A program made the translations under genes and the position numbers. 64,000 bases of DNA. It comes from Bog-473 sp963725895. Lineage in GTDB: Bacteria > Actinomycetota > Acidimicrobiia > Acidimicrobiales > RAAP-2. This document shows, in pieces, positions 45,733 through 54,079 of the stretch (position 1 is its first letter; every line of letters starts with the position of its first letter). Below the pieces are notes generated by a model. That model saw only the letters and a list, made by a program, of their open reading frames with translations, did no database searches and was not told the DNA's origin. The DNA lies in NCBI GenBank assembly GCA_963725895.1, contig CAVSAJ010000004.1, positions 62,001 to 126,000 of the forward strand, written 5' to 3'.

Positions 45733-46512
45733 TCCGGGTGTGAGCCACACGTTCGAAGCACCGACCTGGGGTGAGGTCGCGCCAGACGCCCTCGCCCGCA
45801 TCGTCGTCGTCTCTCCTCACTTCGACGATGCCGCCATGGGAGCGGGCCACCTCCTCGGCACCTATGAGGACACGACGGTCATCACGGTCCTCGCCGGACG
45901 ACCGCCCGAGTACCCCGCCGAGCCAACGGAGTGGGACGCGCTCGGCGGCTTCGTGGCCGGCGACGACGTCGTCGCCGTGCGTCGCGAAGAGGACGTCGCC
46001 GCCATGGCGGTGCTCGAATCAGGCTACGAGTGGCTCGAGTTCTCGGACCACCAGTACCTCGAACCAAAGGAGCGACCGACGCCCGACGAGGTGGCGCCGG
46101 TCCTCGCCGAGACCATCGCAGGGCTGGATCCGACCGCTGTGTTCTTCCCGATGGGCCTGGCCAATCCCGACCACGTGATGGTGCACGACGCGTGCCTCCA
46201 GGTGCTGGCGGCCCAGAGCCGGCGCGCGTGTGGTTCTGCTACGAGGACCACGGGTACAAGCATCTGCCCGGCATGCTGGCGTGGCGCGTCGCGAAGCTGC
46301 TGCGTTCGCAGCCGTGGCCGACACCGGCCATCGTGCCGCACGTCCCCGACGAGGAACGGAAGCGCCGCGCCATCTGGTGCTACACGTCCCAGATCCCCCC
46401 CCTCGAGCGCGACCATGCGCTGTCGACCCGCATGGAGGGCCGGGTTCCCGAACAGTTCTGGCGGCTCGCCCCACCTCCACGGGGTTGGGAGGGCCTGGCC
46501 GACCTGGTCTGA
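45719..46512 (+). pseudogene. PIG-L / LmbE-family deacetylase, frameshifted
   Basis: The ATG at 45719 overlaps the MFS stop; the GTG at 45740 is an alternative. The metal site opens with VVVSPHFDDAAMGAG (the PHxDD motif) and includes MGLANPDHVMVHDAC, giving the second His. Near 46220 one base is missing (CAGAGCCGGCG); after it the frame continues VWFCYEDHGYKHLPGM to GWEGLADLV at 46512. The joined protein has about 264 residues. PIG-L enzymes remove acetyl groups from N-acetylglucosamine-type substrates, as in mycothiol or glycolipid biosynthesis; the substrate here is not evident. Confidence 0.75.
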
Positions 46513-46644
46513 CCGCCGGGCTCATCTCCGGGGCCAGGCCCCGAACCCCCCAGGTCGGGGTCTCCAGCAGGACTTTTTCGCACAAGACGGGTCGTTCAGC
46601 CCTACCGGCGCGGCCAGCCGACGGTGCAGGATCGACAGGTGGTC

Positions 46645-46964
46645 ATGTACGCAGACCTCCTGACGCGGGCCCTTGGCAAAGGTGAGGAAGGGCACAGGTC
46701 CAACGACCTGCTGATGGCCGACCTCGTGCACTCCCGGGCCAGGCTTCAAGCGACAGACGGCGGAACCACCGTCGCGGAAGCCCTGGTCCGGGAGCTTTCC
46801 TACGACGGCGCGCTCGATCAGGCTCTGCAAGGCCCTCGAGGTTCCCGCCGCGGCGGCCCGCTTCGCCAACCCCACGCGCGAGCGGGCCCGGCTCGAAAGT
46901 GAGCTCGCGCGCCCGCGGCGTCGCCTTCCCGCCAGACCCCGCATTCGAACCTCAGCCCGCGTAG
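46645..46964 (+). pseudogene. Small hypothetical protein, frameshifted twice
   Basis: From the ATG at 46645 (AGGTGG upstream) the product begins MYADLLTRALGKGEEGHRSN and continues through TTVAEALVRELSYDGAL. With one base removed near 46825 it reads on as IRLCKALEVPAAAARFANPTR; with another removed near 46915 it ends ARRGVAFPPDPAFEPQPA at a TAG (46962-46964). The repaired protein has about 105 residues, is soluble and helical, and has no family I can name. It lies just upstream of the LigD polymerase gene on the same strand. Confidence 0.5.
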
Positions 46965-47008
46965 CCACAGGGCGCCCGCTCGGGCGACCGTCGGTAGAGT
47001 CCACCTCG

Positions 47009-48019
47009 GTGCCCGGGGACGACGAACGCTCGGTTGAGGTCGACGGGCACGTCCTCCGTGTCTCCCGGCCCGACAAGGTGTATTTCCCTGCGCTCGGCGC
47101 GACCAAGTCCGACTTGGTCTCCTACTACCTCGAGATCGGCGACCACCTCCTGAACACGGCGGGTGGCCGGCCGGCCATGTTGCAGCGCTTCCCCGACGGG
47201 GCCACGGGCAAGTCCTTTTATCAAAAGCGCATCCCCGCGGGCGCCCCAGAGTGGCTGCAGTCCACCGTCGTGTCGACGCCCAACGGCACGACCTCGAACG
47301 CGCTGGTCGTCGCCGACGTCGCGCACGTCATCTGGGCGGTGAACATCGGCTGCATCGGGCTCCACCTGTGGCCATACCTGGCCGCCGATCCCGCGCATGC
47401 CGACGAACTGCGCATCGATCTCGACCCGACCAAGGGCATCGGCTTCGACGAGGTGCGTGCGACCGCCCTGCGGTGTCGTGACTTCCTCGACGAGCTCGGT
47501 CTCCGGGGCTACCCCAAGACCAGCGGCGGCAACGGCCTGCACGTCTATCTGCGGCTGGAGCCGCACTGGGACTCGGTACAGGTCCGCGCCGCCGCGGTCG
47601 CGCTGGCCCGCGAGCTCGAGCGCCGGTTCCCCGGCGACATCACAGCGAACTGGTGGAAGGAGGAGCGCGGCAGCCGGGTCTTCGTTGACTTCAATCAGAA
47701 CGCGCCCCACAAGACGGTGTTCGGCGCGTGGTTCGCCCGGCCGCGCACGGGTGGCCAGGTCTCGACCCCGCTGTCGTGGGAAGAGGTCGAGTCCGTGGTG
47801 CCCGACGACCTGACCATCCAGACCGTGCCTGAGCTGGTGCGGCGGCGGGGTGATCCGTGGGCCGACATCGCCACGCGCCCCCAGTCGCTCGAGCCCCTGC
47901 TGGAGCTGGCGGCCAGGGACCGCGAGGCCGGGCTGCAGGACGCGCCGTGGCCGCCGCAGTACCCCAAGATGCCCGACGAACCGCCTCGCGTGGCACCCAG
48001 CCGCGCCAAGAAGGAGTAG
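47009..48019 (+). CDS. LigD-type polymerase/primase (PolDom) protein
   Basis: The 336-residue stand-alone primase-polymerase corresponds to the polymerase domain of bacterial NHEJ ligase D. The archaeo-eukaryotic primase active site is LRIDLDPTKG with D137 and D139. Other marks are VSRPDKVYFPALGATKSDLVSYY, KSFYQKRIP, PKTSGGNGLHVYLRLEP and VFVDFNQNAPHKTVFGAW. It adds ribo- or deoxynucleotides at broken DNA ends. The start is GTG 47009. The PHP and ligase genes follow on the same strand with very short spacing, so the LigD activities are encoded as an operon of separate proteins. Confidence 0.92.
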   Translation: MPGDDERSVEVDGHVLRVSRPDKVYFPALGATKSDLVSYYLEIGDHLLNTAGGRPAMLQRFPDGATGKSFYQKRIPAGAPEWLQSTVVSTPNGTTSNALVVADVAHVIWAVNIGCIGLHLWPYLAADPAHADELRIDLDPTKGIGFDEVRATALRCRDFLDELGLRGYPKTSGGNGLHVYLRLEPHWDSVQVRAAAVALARELERRFPGDITANWWKEERGSRVFVDFNQNAPHKTVFGAWFARPRTGGQVSTPLSWEEVESVVPDDLTIQTVPELVRRRGDPWADIATRPQSLEPLLELAARDREAGLQDAPWPPQYPKMPDEPPRVAPSRAKKE

Positions 48020-48022
48020 CGG

Positions 48023-49048
48023 GTGGAACCACTCGACGCCCTGAACCAGATCGCGTTCCGCCTGGAACGCAGCGGCGCCGACACCTACAAGGTGCGGGCC
48101 TTTCGGCACGCCGCCCGGGCCATCACGTCGGTCCCACGCGAGGAGCTGGAATCGCTCGCAGCGTCAGGCCGGCTGCAGAGCCTCGAGGGCGTGGGCAAGT
48201 CGACGGCGCAGGTGATCGCGGAGGCGTTGACGGGGGAGGTCCCCGCGTACCTGGTCAAGCTCGATGACGGGCCGGAGGACCTGGTACTTGACGGCCCGGC
48301 GGCGGCGCTGCTCGAGTCGCTGCGCGGCGACTGCCACTCGCACTCGGACTGGTCCGACGGCGGCAGCCCGATCCAAGAAATGGCCGAGGCCGCGCGCGAC
48401 CTCGGCCGCGAGTACGTGGTGTTGACCGACCACAGCGCGCGCCTCACCGTTGCCCATGGACTGAACGAGGAGCGCCTGCGCCAGCAGCTCGACGTGCTGC
48501 GGGGGCTGAACGAGCAACTGGCTCCTTTCCGCATCCTCTCCGGGATGGAGGTCGACATCTTGGAGGACGGCTCCCTCGACCTCGACCCCGACCTCTTGGG
48601 TGAGCTCGACGTCGTCGTGGCCAGCGTGCACTCGAAGCTGCGCATGGACGAGCGCCAGATGACGGCGCGCATGCTCGCGGCGATCGAGAGCCCGCACACC
48701 GACATCCTCGGCCACTGCACTGGACGTCTGATCACCGGCAGGGGCCGCCCCCAGTCCGCCTTCGACGCCGATGCCGTGTTCGCCGCGTGTGCTCGAACCG
48801 GGACGGCCGTCGAGATCAACTCGCGTCCCGAGCGTCAGGACCCTCCCGAAGACCTGTTGCGACAGGCGGTCGAGCTCGGGTGCTCCTTTGCCATCGATAC
48901 CGACGCCCACGCACCCGGCCAGCTCGAGTGGCTCGGTCGTGGTTGCCGCAACGCCGTCGCTGCGGCGGTTCCCGTCGAGCGCATCGTCAACCGCGGCACC
49001 GCCGACGAGCTCGTGGCCTGGGCGGCCGAGCACGGGGCGGCGGCATGA
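48023..49048 (+). CDS. PolX-like protein lacking the polymerase domain: HhH plus PHP phosphoesterase
   Basis: The 341-residue protein has an N-terminal helix-hairpin-helix region (LERSGADTYKVRAFRHAARA, then LQSLEGVGKSTAQVIAEAL). From about residue 98 comes a PHP domain with the full metal set: DCHSHSDWSDGG, VLTDHSA, LSGMEVDIL, VVASVHSK, DILGHCTGR and FAIDTDAHAP. This is the C-terminal half of bacterial PolX, a 3-prime exonuclease/phosphatase, without the X-family palm. Three bases separate it from the polymerase gene, and its stop overlaps the ligase start (ATGA). It probably processes 3-prime ends during break repair, the role of the LigD phosphoesterase domain. Confidence 0.87.
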   Translation: MEPLDALNQIAFRLERSGADTYKVRAFRHAARAITSVPREELESLAASGRLQSLEGVGKSTAQVIAEALTGEVPAYLVKLDDGPEDLVLDGPAAALLESLRGDCHSHSDWSDGGSPIQEMAEAARDLGREYVVLTDHSARLTVAHGLNEERLRQQLDVLRGLNEQLAPFRILSGMEVDILEDGSLDLDPDLLGELDVVVASVHSKLRMDERQMTARMLAAIESPHTDILGHCTGRLITGRGRPQSAFDADAVFAACARTGTAVEINSRPERQDPPEDLLRQAVELGCSFAIDTDAHAPGQLEWLGRGCRNAVAAAVPVERIVNRGTADELVAWAAEHGAAA

Positions 49049-50121
49049 CCCTGCCCGTCCACCCGCCGGTCGCGCCGATGCTGGCCAAGCTCACCCGCGA
49101 GCTTCCGCGCGCGGACGGGCTCTTCTACGAGCCCAAGTGGGACGGCTTTCGTTGCATCGTCTTTCGCGACGGAGACGACGTCGAGCTCGGCAGCCGCAAT
49201 GAGAAGCCGCTCACCCGCTACTTTCCCGAACTCGTCGCGGCCCTGGCGCGCGAGCTCCCGGCGCGCTGTGTGCTCGACGGCGAGATCGTGATCGCCGGCC
49301 CCGACGGACTCGACTTCGACGCGCTCTCCCAGCGCATCCACCCTGCCGCGACGCGCATCCGCCAATTGGCCGAGTCGACCCCGGCATCCTTCGTGGCCTT
49401 CGACCTGCTCGCCCACGACGACACGTCGTTCCTTGAGTCCCCGTACGCCGCGCGCCGGGCGAAGCTCGAGAAGCTGCTCAAGAAGGTGCGAGCGCCGGTG
49501 CACCTGACGCCGGTCACCCAGGACCCGGACATCGCGGCCGACTGGTTCTCACGCTTCGAGGGCGCCGGACTCGATGGCGTCGTCGCCAAGGGAGCCGACC
49601 TCGCCTATCTTCCCGACAAGCGGGTCATGCTCAAGGTCAAGCACCAGCGCACCGCCGATTGCGTGGTGGCGGGCTTCCGCACGCACAAGGACGGTGCCGG
49701 CGTCGGCTCCTTGCTGCTGGGTCTCTACGACCGTTCGGGGACACTGCATCACGTCGGCGTCGCGTCGGGGTTCAGCGTGGCCAGGCGTCGCGAGCTCACC
49801 GACGAGCTCGCGCCGTACCAGAAGAACGCGCTGAAGGGACACCCCTGGCGCGGCTGGGCCGAGGCTCAGGCCGAGGGCCGGGCGCCCGGTGCCATGAACC
49901 GTTGGAACGCGGGCAAGGACATGACGTGGGAGGCGGTCCGGCCCGAGGTGGTGTGCGAGGTGTCCTACGACCACCTCCAGCACGACCGCTTCCGGCACGC
50001 GACGTCCTTCGTGCGCTGGCGACCGGACCGCGATCCGGCGTCGTGCACCTACGCCCAGCTCGACACTCCGGTGCCGCTCGAGCTGAGCGAGGTCTTCGGG
50101 ACGGGGGCGGCTACGGGCTGA
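49045..50121 (+). CDS. ATP-dependent DNA ligase (LigC/LigD ligase-domain type)
   Basis: The 358-residue ligase has the nucleotidyl motif EPKWDGFRCIVF with K31 as the adenylated Lys. Motif III is FVAFDLLAHDD, motif IV GLDGVVAKG and motif V RVMLKVKH, followed by an OB-fold domain (ADCVVAGFRTHKDGAGVGSLLLG). There is no extra N-terminal domain, so the size agrees with LigC-like enzymes used in NHEJ and excision repair. It is the last gene of the repair operon, overlapping the PHP gene by four bases. No Ku gene is in the window. Confidence 0.93.
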   Translation: MTLPVHPPVAPMLAKLTRELPRADGLFYEPKWDGFRCIVFRDGDDVELGSRNEKPLTRYFPELVAALARELPARCVLDGEIVIAGPDGLDFDALSQRIHPAATRIRQLAESTPASFVAFDLLAHDDTSFLESPYAARRAKLEKLLKKVRAPVHLTPVTQDPDIAADWFSRFEGAGLDGVVAKGADLAYLPDKRVMLKVKHQRTADCVVAGFRTHKDGAGVGSLLLGLYDRSGTLHHVGVASGFSVARRRELTDELAPYQKNALKGHPWRGWAEAQAEGRAPGAMNRWNAGKDMTWEAVRPEVVCEVSYDHLQHDRFRHATSFVRWRPDRDPASCTYAQLDTPVPLELSEVFGTGAATG

Positions 50122-50845
50122 GCAGGTCGGGGTCGGCGGCCAACTCGGCCCGCACCGCCGCCTCCCAGAACCCGATGAAGCCCTCGCCGTCGTTCTGTGC
50201 GACCAGGTCGACGAAGGCCTGGGGTACCCGCGAGACCCCCGAGCCGCCGGCGGCGTGCGCGTACCAGGCGTGCTGGCACCGTTGCTCGAGCGCGACCGCG
50301 CGCTGGTACACGGCTCGGGCCGAACCGCCGAGCACGAACACGCCGTGCCCGGCCAGGAGGGCCATCGCGGCGTCACCCATCTGCTCCACGGCGCGCCGGG
50401 CACTGCCCGCGTCGTTGACCGGTCCCTCGTATTCGTCGACCAGCGTGAGGGTGCCTCCGCCGAGGGCCGAGCTCTGGTCGAGGATCGGTGGGATCTGGGC
50501 GAGGTCGGCCCACACCGTGCCGAAGAGCGGGTGGTTGTGCATGGCCCACACCACATCGCCCCGCAGCTTGTGCAGCTCGAGGTGGAGCGGGATGCCGAGT
50601 GGCACGGGCCAGTCACCCTCGACGACCTGGCCGTCGAGGTCGATGCGCAGCACCTGGGAGGGCCGCAACTCGGCCCAGGTCAGGAGCCATGGGTTGCAGA
50701 GCAGCGTGCCGTCGCCCAGGTTCACGGTGATGTGGCCGGCGAGGTGGTCGTTGTAGCCCTCGCGCCACAATGCGCGCGCGAGCACACACAGCTCCTCGCG
50801 GGGCGTCAGGTCGGGCATCAACTTGTCCGCGGTCGGTGTGAACAT
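50111..50845 (-). CDS. Class II aldolase/adducin family protein
   Basis: The 244-residue protein starts at the ATG at 50845 after AGGAGG. It shows the class II aldolase fold: NDHLAGHITVNLGDGTLLCNPWLL, the zinc-site region VVWAMHNHPLFGTVWADL (H-x-H), GPVNDAGSARRAVEQMGDAAMALLAGHGVFVLG with the third His, and AVALEQRCQHAWYAH. Relatives cleave sugar phosphates (fuculose-, ribulose-phosphate) or act as decarboxylases. The substrate is unknown. It is tail-to-tail with the ligase gene (overlap 11 bases) and downstream of the amidohydrolase gene, so they may be co-transcribed. Confidence 0.87.
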   Translation of the reverse strand: MFTPTADKLMPDLTPREELCVLARALWREGYNDHLAGHITVNLGDGTLLCNPWLLTWAELRPSQVLRIDLDGQVVEGDWPVPLGIPLHLELHKLRGDVVWAMHNHPLFGTVWADLAQIPPILDQSSALGGGTLTLVDEYEGPVNDAGSARRAVEQMGDAAMALLAGHGVFVLGGSARAVYQRAVALEQRCQHAWYAHAAGGSGVSRVPQAFVDLVAQNDGEGFIGFWEAAVRAELAADPDLLSP

Positions 50846-50888
50846 GGCCGGACCTCCTCTGGCGGTCAGCGCTCGCACGCTCGAGAGC

Positions 50889-52076
50889 TCAAACCGGCAC
50901 CACGCGGTCGGGCAGCGGATGGCGGTAGAGCGCCGCCGCGTTCTCACAGCACATGGCCCGCAACTCGTCGAGCGGAATGTGACCCCAACACTCCTCAATG
51001 ACGCGCTGGGTGTCGGGCCAGGTCCCGTCGCCGTGCGGGTAGTCGACCTCGACCATGATGTTCTCCACACCGATGGCGTGGCGGGTGTCGATGGTCGAGG
51101 GGTCGTCGAGCGTGCAGAACCAGAAGTTGCGCCGCAGCACGTCGGCCGGCCGCGTCGCCCACCCCTTCCCATAACCCGAGCGATCGACCATGTTCTCGAG
51201 CCGGTCGAGCAGCATGGCCACCCAGCCGATGCCACCCTCGCTCATGGCGATCTTCAGCGTCGGGCGCCGCACGGCATGCTCGGACCACAGCCACTCCGCG
51301 CACGCGGTCAGGGAGAGCTGCCCGAAGAGGGTCGCACCGATCTGGAGTGGGGCACCGTCGGGCGGCCCGATCTCCATGCCGGAGCTGCCGACGTGGAGGG
51401 ACACCACCGAGTCCGTCGCCACCACGGCGTCCATGATCGGGTCCCAGTGGGAGCGGTCCCACAACGACGGGAGCCCGATGGCGTGCGGTCGTTCTGGGAA
51501 GGTGACCGAGGTGAACCCACGGGCGGCGTTCCGCTCGATCTCCGCCACGGCGAGCGCGGGGTCGGCGAGGTAGGTGATGCCGAGCGGCACGATCCGGTCG
51601 GGATGCGCGCTGTACCACTCTTCGAAGAGCCAGTCGTTCCACGCGCGCACGCAGGCCAGGCCGAGGTCACGATCCGGGCTCGAAAAGAAGACGCGGCCAC
51701 AGAAGCCGGTGATCTGCGACGGGAAGTTCACAGAAGCCCAGACCCCGTTGATGTCCATGTCGCGCACCCGGGCCTCGACGTCGTAACAGCCGGCCCGCAT
51801 CTGGTCGAAGCGGAAGGGCTCGAGGCCGTAGGTCTCGGGACGACGGCCGGCCACTGCGTTCATGCCGACCTGGGTGTAGCGCTCGCCCTCGAACTCCCAG
51901 ACCTGGTGCCCCACCTCGGTCTCGATGATGCGCGGAGCCCGCGACGCCAGGGACGCCGGCAGGCGGCCCTCGAAGGTGTGGGCGGGCTCCACGACGTGGT
52001 CGTCCACCGAGATCACCGTGTAGCGCACCTCCCGAGGCTCGGGGTCCGGGAGGAAGAGGTCTTCGGCCACCACCAC
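50889..52076 (-). CDS. Amidohydrolase family 2 protein (ACMSD-like)
   Basis: The GTG at 52076 gives 395 residues; the open frame extends to 52733 but the extra part is low-complexity shadow of the divergent gene. The TIM-barrel metal sites are ISVDDHVVEPAHTF at the N-terminus, SLHVGSSGME in the middle and MVEVDYPHGDGTWPDTQ near the end, the last being a strong signature of the amidohydrolase_2 group. Such enzymes decarboxylate or hydrolyse aromatic and carboxylic substrates. It precedes the aldolase-like gene on the same strand, 43 bases away, suggesting a shared catabolic step. Confidence 0.87.
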   Translation of the reverse strand: MVVAEDLFLPDPEPREVRYTVISVDDHVVEPAHTFEGRLPASLASRAPRIIETEVGHQVWEFEGERYTQVGMNAVAGRRPETYGLEPFRFDQMRAGCYDVEARVRDMDINGVWASVNFPSQITGFCGRVFFSSPDRDLGLACVRAWNDWLFEEWYSAHPDRIVPLGITYLADPALAVAEIERNAARGFTSVTFPERPHAIGLPSLWDRSHWDPIMDAVVATDSVVSLHVGSSGMEIGPPDGAPLQIGATLFGQLSLTACAEWLWSEHAVRRPTLKIAMSEGGIGWVAMLLDRLENMVDRSGYGKGWATRPADVLRRNFWFCTLDDPSTIDTRHAIGVENIMVEVDYPHGDGTWPDTQRVIEECWGHIPLDELRAMCCENAAALYRHPLPDRVVPV

Positions 52077-52188
52077 GCTCCGGAGTATGCCCGAGGATGG
52101 CCGGGCGTGCGGCACCGACCCCGATGCGGTGTCGCCCGGTGACCCTGCCGCAGGTGGATACTGGTCGAAACCGGGTAAAGGAGGCGGC

Positions 52189-53039
52189 GTGATTGCTCTG
52201 GTCGTGGTCTCGACGTTCGTGGTGCTCGTACTGGGGATCCTGGTCGCCGGGCTCCTGCGATCCCATGCCGACATCCTCCGTTCGCTCCACGAGCTCGGCG
52301 CCGGCGTGGGCGACCCCGCCCGGGACGACCCCGCGGCAGCGGTCGGCCTGGCACCGCCGGTCGCGTTGACACCGCCCGCCGGGAGTCCGCCCCTCGGGCC
52401 CGCACCGACGGTGGCCGGGGTGACCCCGACCGGGGACGCCCGTGCAATTTCGGTCACCAACAGCGACGGCCTGACGCTCCTGGCCTTCTTGTCGTCGGGC
52501 TGCGCGACCTGTGCCGGGTTCTGGGAGGCGCTGCAGCAACCGGGCGTGCTCGATCTGCCCGGACGCAGCCGTGCCGTCATCGTCACCAAGGGCCCCGACC
52601 GCGAGGTCCCCTCCGAGGTGCGCGCTCGGGCCAACGGCCGCGTCCCCGTCGTGATGTCGACCGAAGCCTGGGTGGAGTACCAGGTCCCCGGCTCGCCCTT
52701 CTTCGTCCTCGTCGACGGGTCGACCGGCACCAAGGTCGGCCAGGGGGTGGCCAGTCACGTCGGCCAGTTGACCGAGCTGGTGCGCCGCGCCGAGCACGAC
52801 CGCGCCACACACGCGCCACACACGAGCGCGACACGCAACAGTCCGAGCACGCTGCCCACCCCACGGGTCTCGACGGGCCGGCGCGCGAGGTGGCCGCCGA
52901 CGAGGTGCTGCGCGCCGCCGGCATCCACCCGGGCGACCCGAGTCTGTACCCACGCAGCCTCGAGGACGTCTTTCCGTACGGCACCGCGCCGCCGCACGCG
53001 CCTCGCACTGTCGCGGACGGTCGGTCGGAGCGGGGCTGA
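52189..53039 (+). pseudogene. Membrane-anchored thioredoxin-like protein (MauD/TlpA-like), frameshifted
   Basis: The GTG at 52189 has a near-perfect Shine-Dalgarno sequence (AAAGGAGG, 52177-52184). One membrane helix opens the protein (LVVVSTFVVLVLGILVAGLL). After a Pro-rich spacer comes a thioredoxin-type domain with LLAFLSSGCATCAGFWEAL, whose CATC is the CxxC redox site, and SPFFVLVDGSTGTKVGQGVAS. Near 52820 the frame changes as if one base were missing; the new frame continues SEHAAHPTGLDGPAREVAADEV to a TGA at 53037. It probably handles disulfide exchange for the Cys-rich protein encoded downstream, as MauD does in methylamine dehydrogenase maturation. Confidence 0.78.
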
Positions 53040-53042
53040 TCC

Positions 53043-53525
53043 GTGGCCTCGATCGGCGCGCACGGCATCTCGGCCCGGTTGCCCGACGGCTTCGAAGGCC
53101 GCATTTTCGTGCGGCCCGCCGTCGTCGGCTCGACGTACCCGGTGGCGCAGTTCGCCACGTTCCCGCTCCCCGACGACACCGGTGATTTCGGAAGTGGCGC
53201 AGTGTCGGTCATGGGCCACGCCGACGTGTTCGCCACGCTGTTCGAATACGGGCCCGAGAGCCTCGGGACCGCGCTCTTCGCGCGCCAAGGCCGGCCCCCG
53301 GCGCTCACGGCCGCCGACTTCTCCCCCACGGTGCTGCGGCGGGGGATACCCGGCCAGTCAGGCACCCAATGGTTCTTCACCGAAGCGGGGCGACCCTTCT
53401 CGTTCTACGCCGTGTTGGGCAGCCACGCGCTGCGGGTCGCTCTCGTCCCTCGCGTCAACGCGCTCCTCCAAGCGCTGGGCGTCAGTCCGGCCACACCTGC
53501 CGCAGGCGGACCACAGTGGAACTGA
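53043..53525 (+). CDS. Unknown protein of the mau-like cluster, 160 aa
   Basis: The GTG at 53043 follows the thioredoxin-like gene by three bases, and the stop at 53525 overlaps the start of the MauE-like gene. No family is recognised. The sequence is soluble, mostly beta, with GISARLPDGFEGRIFVRP, FATFPLPDDTGDFGSGAVSVMG, and a final helix VNALLQALGVSP. There are no cysteines, signal peptide or membrane helices. Its tight placement among redox-maturation genes suggests a role with them, perhaps as a cytosolic accessory factor; this is inference from position. Confidence 0.65.
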   Translation: MASIGAHGISARLPDGFEGRIFVRPAVVGSTYPVAQFATFPLPDDTGDFGSGAVSVMGHADVFATLFEYGPESLGTALFARQGRPPALTAADFSPTVLRRGIPGQSGTQWFFTEAGRPFSFYAVLGSHALRVALVPRVNALLQALGVSPATPAAGGPQWN

Positions 53526-54067
53526 TCGGGCTCTATCTGGTCGCGGCCGGCCTGCTCGTCGTGGCGGGCGTGGCCAAGGCCGTCCGCCCCGACGACACCG
53601 CACGCGCCCTGGCCGCCTTGGCCGGCACGTCCGCACTCCGCCCCGTTCGCCTCTTGGTGCGCGCCGGCGCGCTGGCCGAGGCTGCCCTGGGGGTCGCCGC
53701 GCTGGTACTGCCGCGGCCCGTTACGGCGGCCCTCGTCGCCCTCTCCTACGCGGCCTTCGGCGCCGTCGTCGTCACGGCCCGCCGCCGCGGCGGCGCGTTG
53801 GCCACCTGCGGGTGCTTCGGACGACCCGACACGCCGCCCACGACCGTCCACGTCGTCCTCGACGTCGTGTTCGGCGCCGTCGCACTCGTGATCGCCGTCA
53901 CCGCACCGTCAGGCGGCACAGTGACGACCGAGCTGGCGCGCCAACCGTGGGCTGGGATCCCACTGGTGTTCGTCAGCGCGGTCGGACTCTGGTTGAGCCT
54001 GCTGGCGTTCTCGTCCCTCGCGGCGCTGGAGGGCGCGCGCGAGGCTCGCGGCGGCGCCGCGCACTGA
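53516..54067 (+). CDS. MauE/DoxX-type redox-associated membrane protein
   Basis: The 183-residue protein (GTG 53516) has four membrane helices: LIGLYLVAAGLLVVAGVAKAV, RAGALAEAALGVAALVLP, TAALVALSYAAFGAVVV and VHVVLDVVFGAVALVIAV. A fifth hydrophobic stretch is near the C-terminus. Between helices three and four is the motif LATCGCFGRPD, whose Cys pair is the hallmark of MauE-like proteins. In methylotrophs MauE works with MauD in forming the disulfides of the methylamine dehydrogenase light chain. Here it is followed within 12 bases by a light-chain-like gene. Confidence 0.85.
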   Translation: MELIGLYLVAAGLLVVAGVAKAVRPDDTARALAALAGTSALRPVRLLVRAGALAEAALGVAALVLPRPVTAALVALSYAAFGAVVVTARRRGGALATCGCFGRPDTPPTTVHVVLDVVFGAVALVIAVTAPSGGTVTTELARQPWAGIPLVFVSAVGLWLSLLAFSSLAALEGAREARGGAAH

Positions 54068-54079
54068 GGCGACGGTCTC

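Noticed and set aside
46529..46543. Rho-independent terminator after the PIG-L gene (CGGGG-N5-CCCCG)
   Set aside because: The stem is only about five pairs with no following T run.
50889..52733. 614-residue version of the amidohydrolase
   Set aside because: The extra N-terminus is antisense to the thioredoxin-like gene and is low complexity; the family begins near the GTG at 52076.
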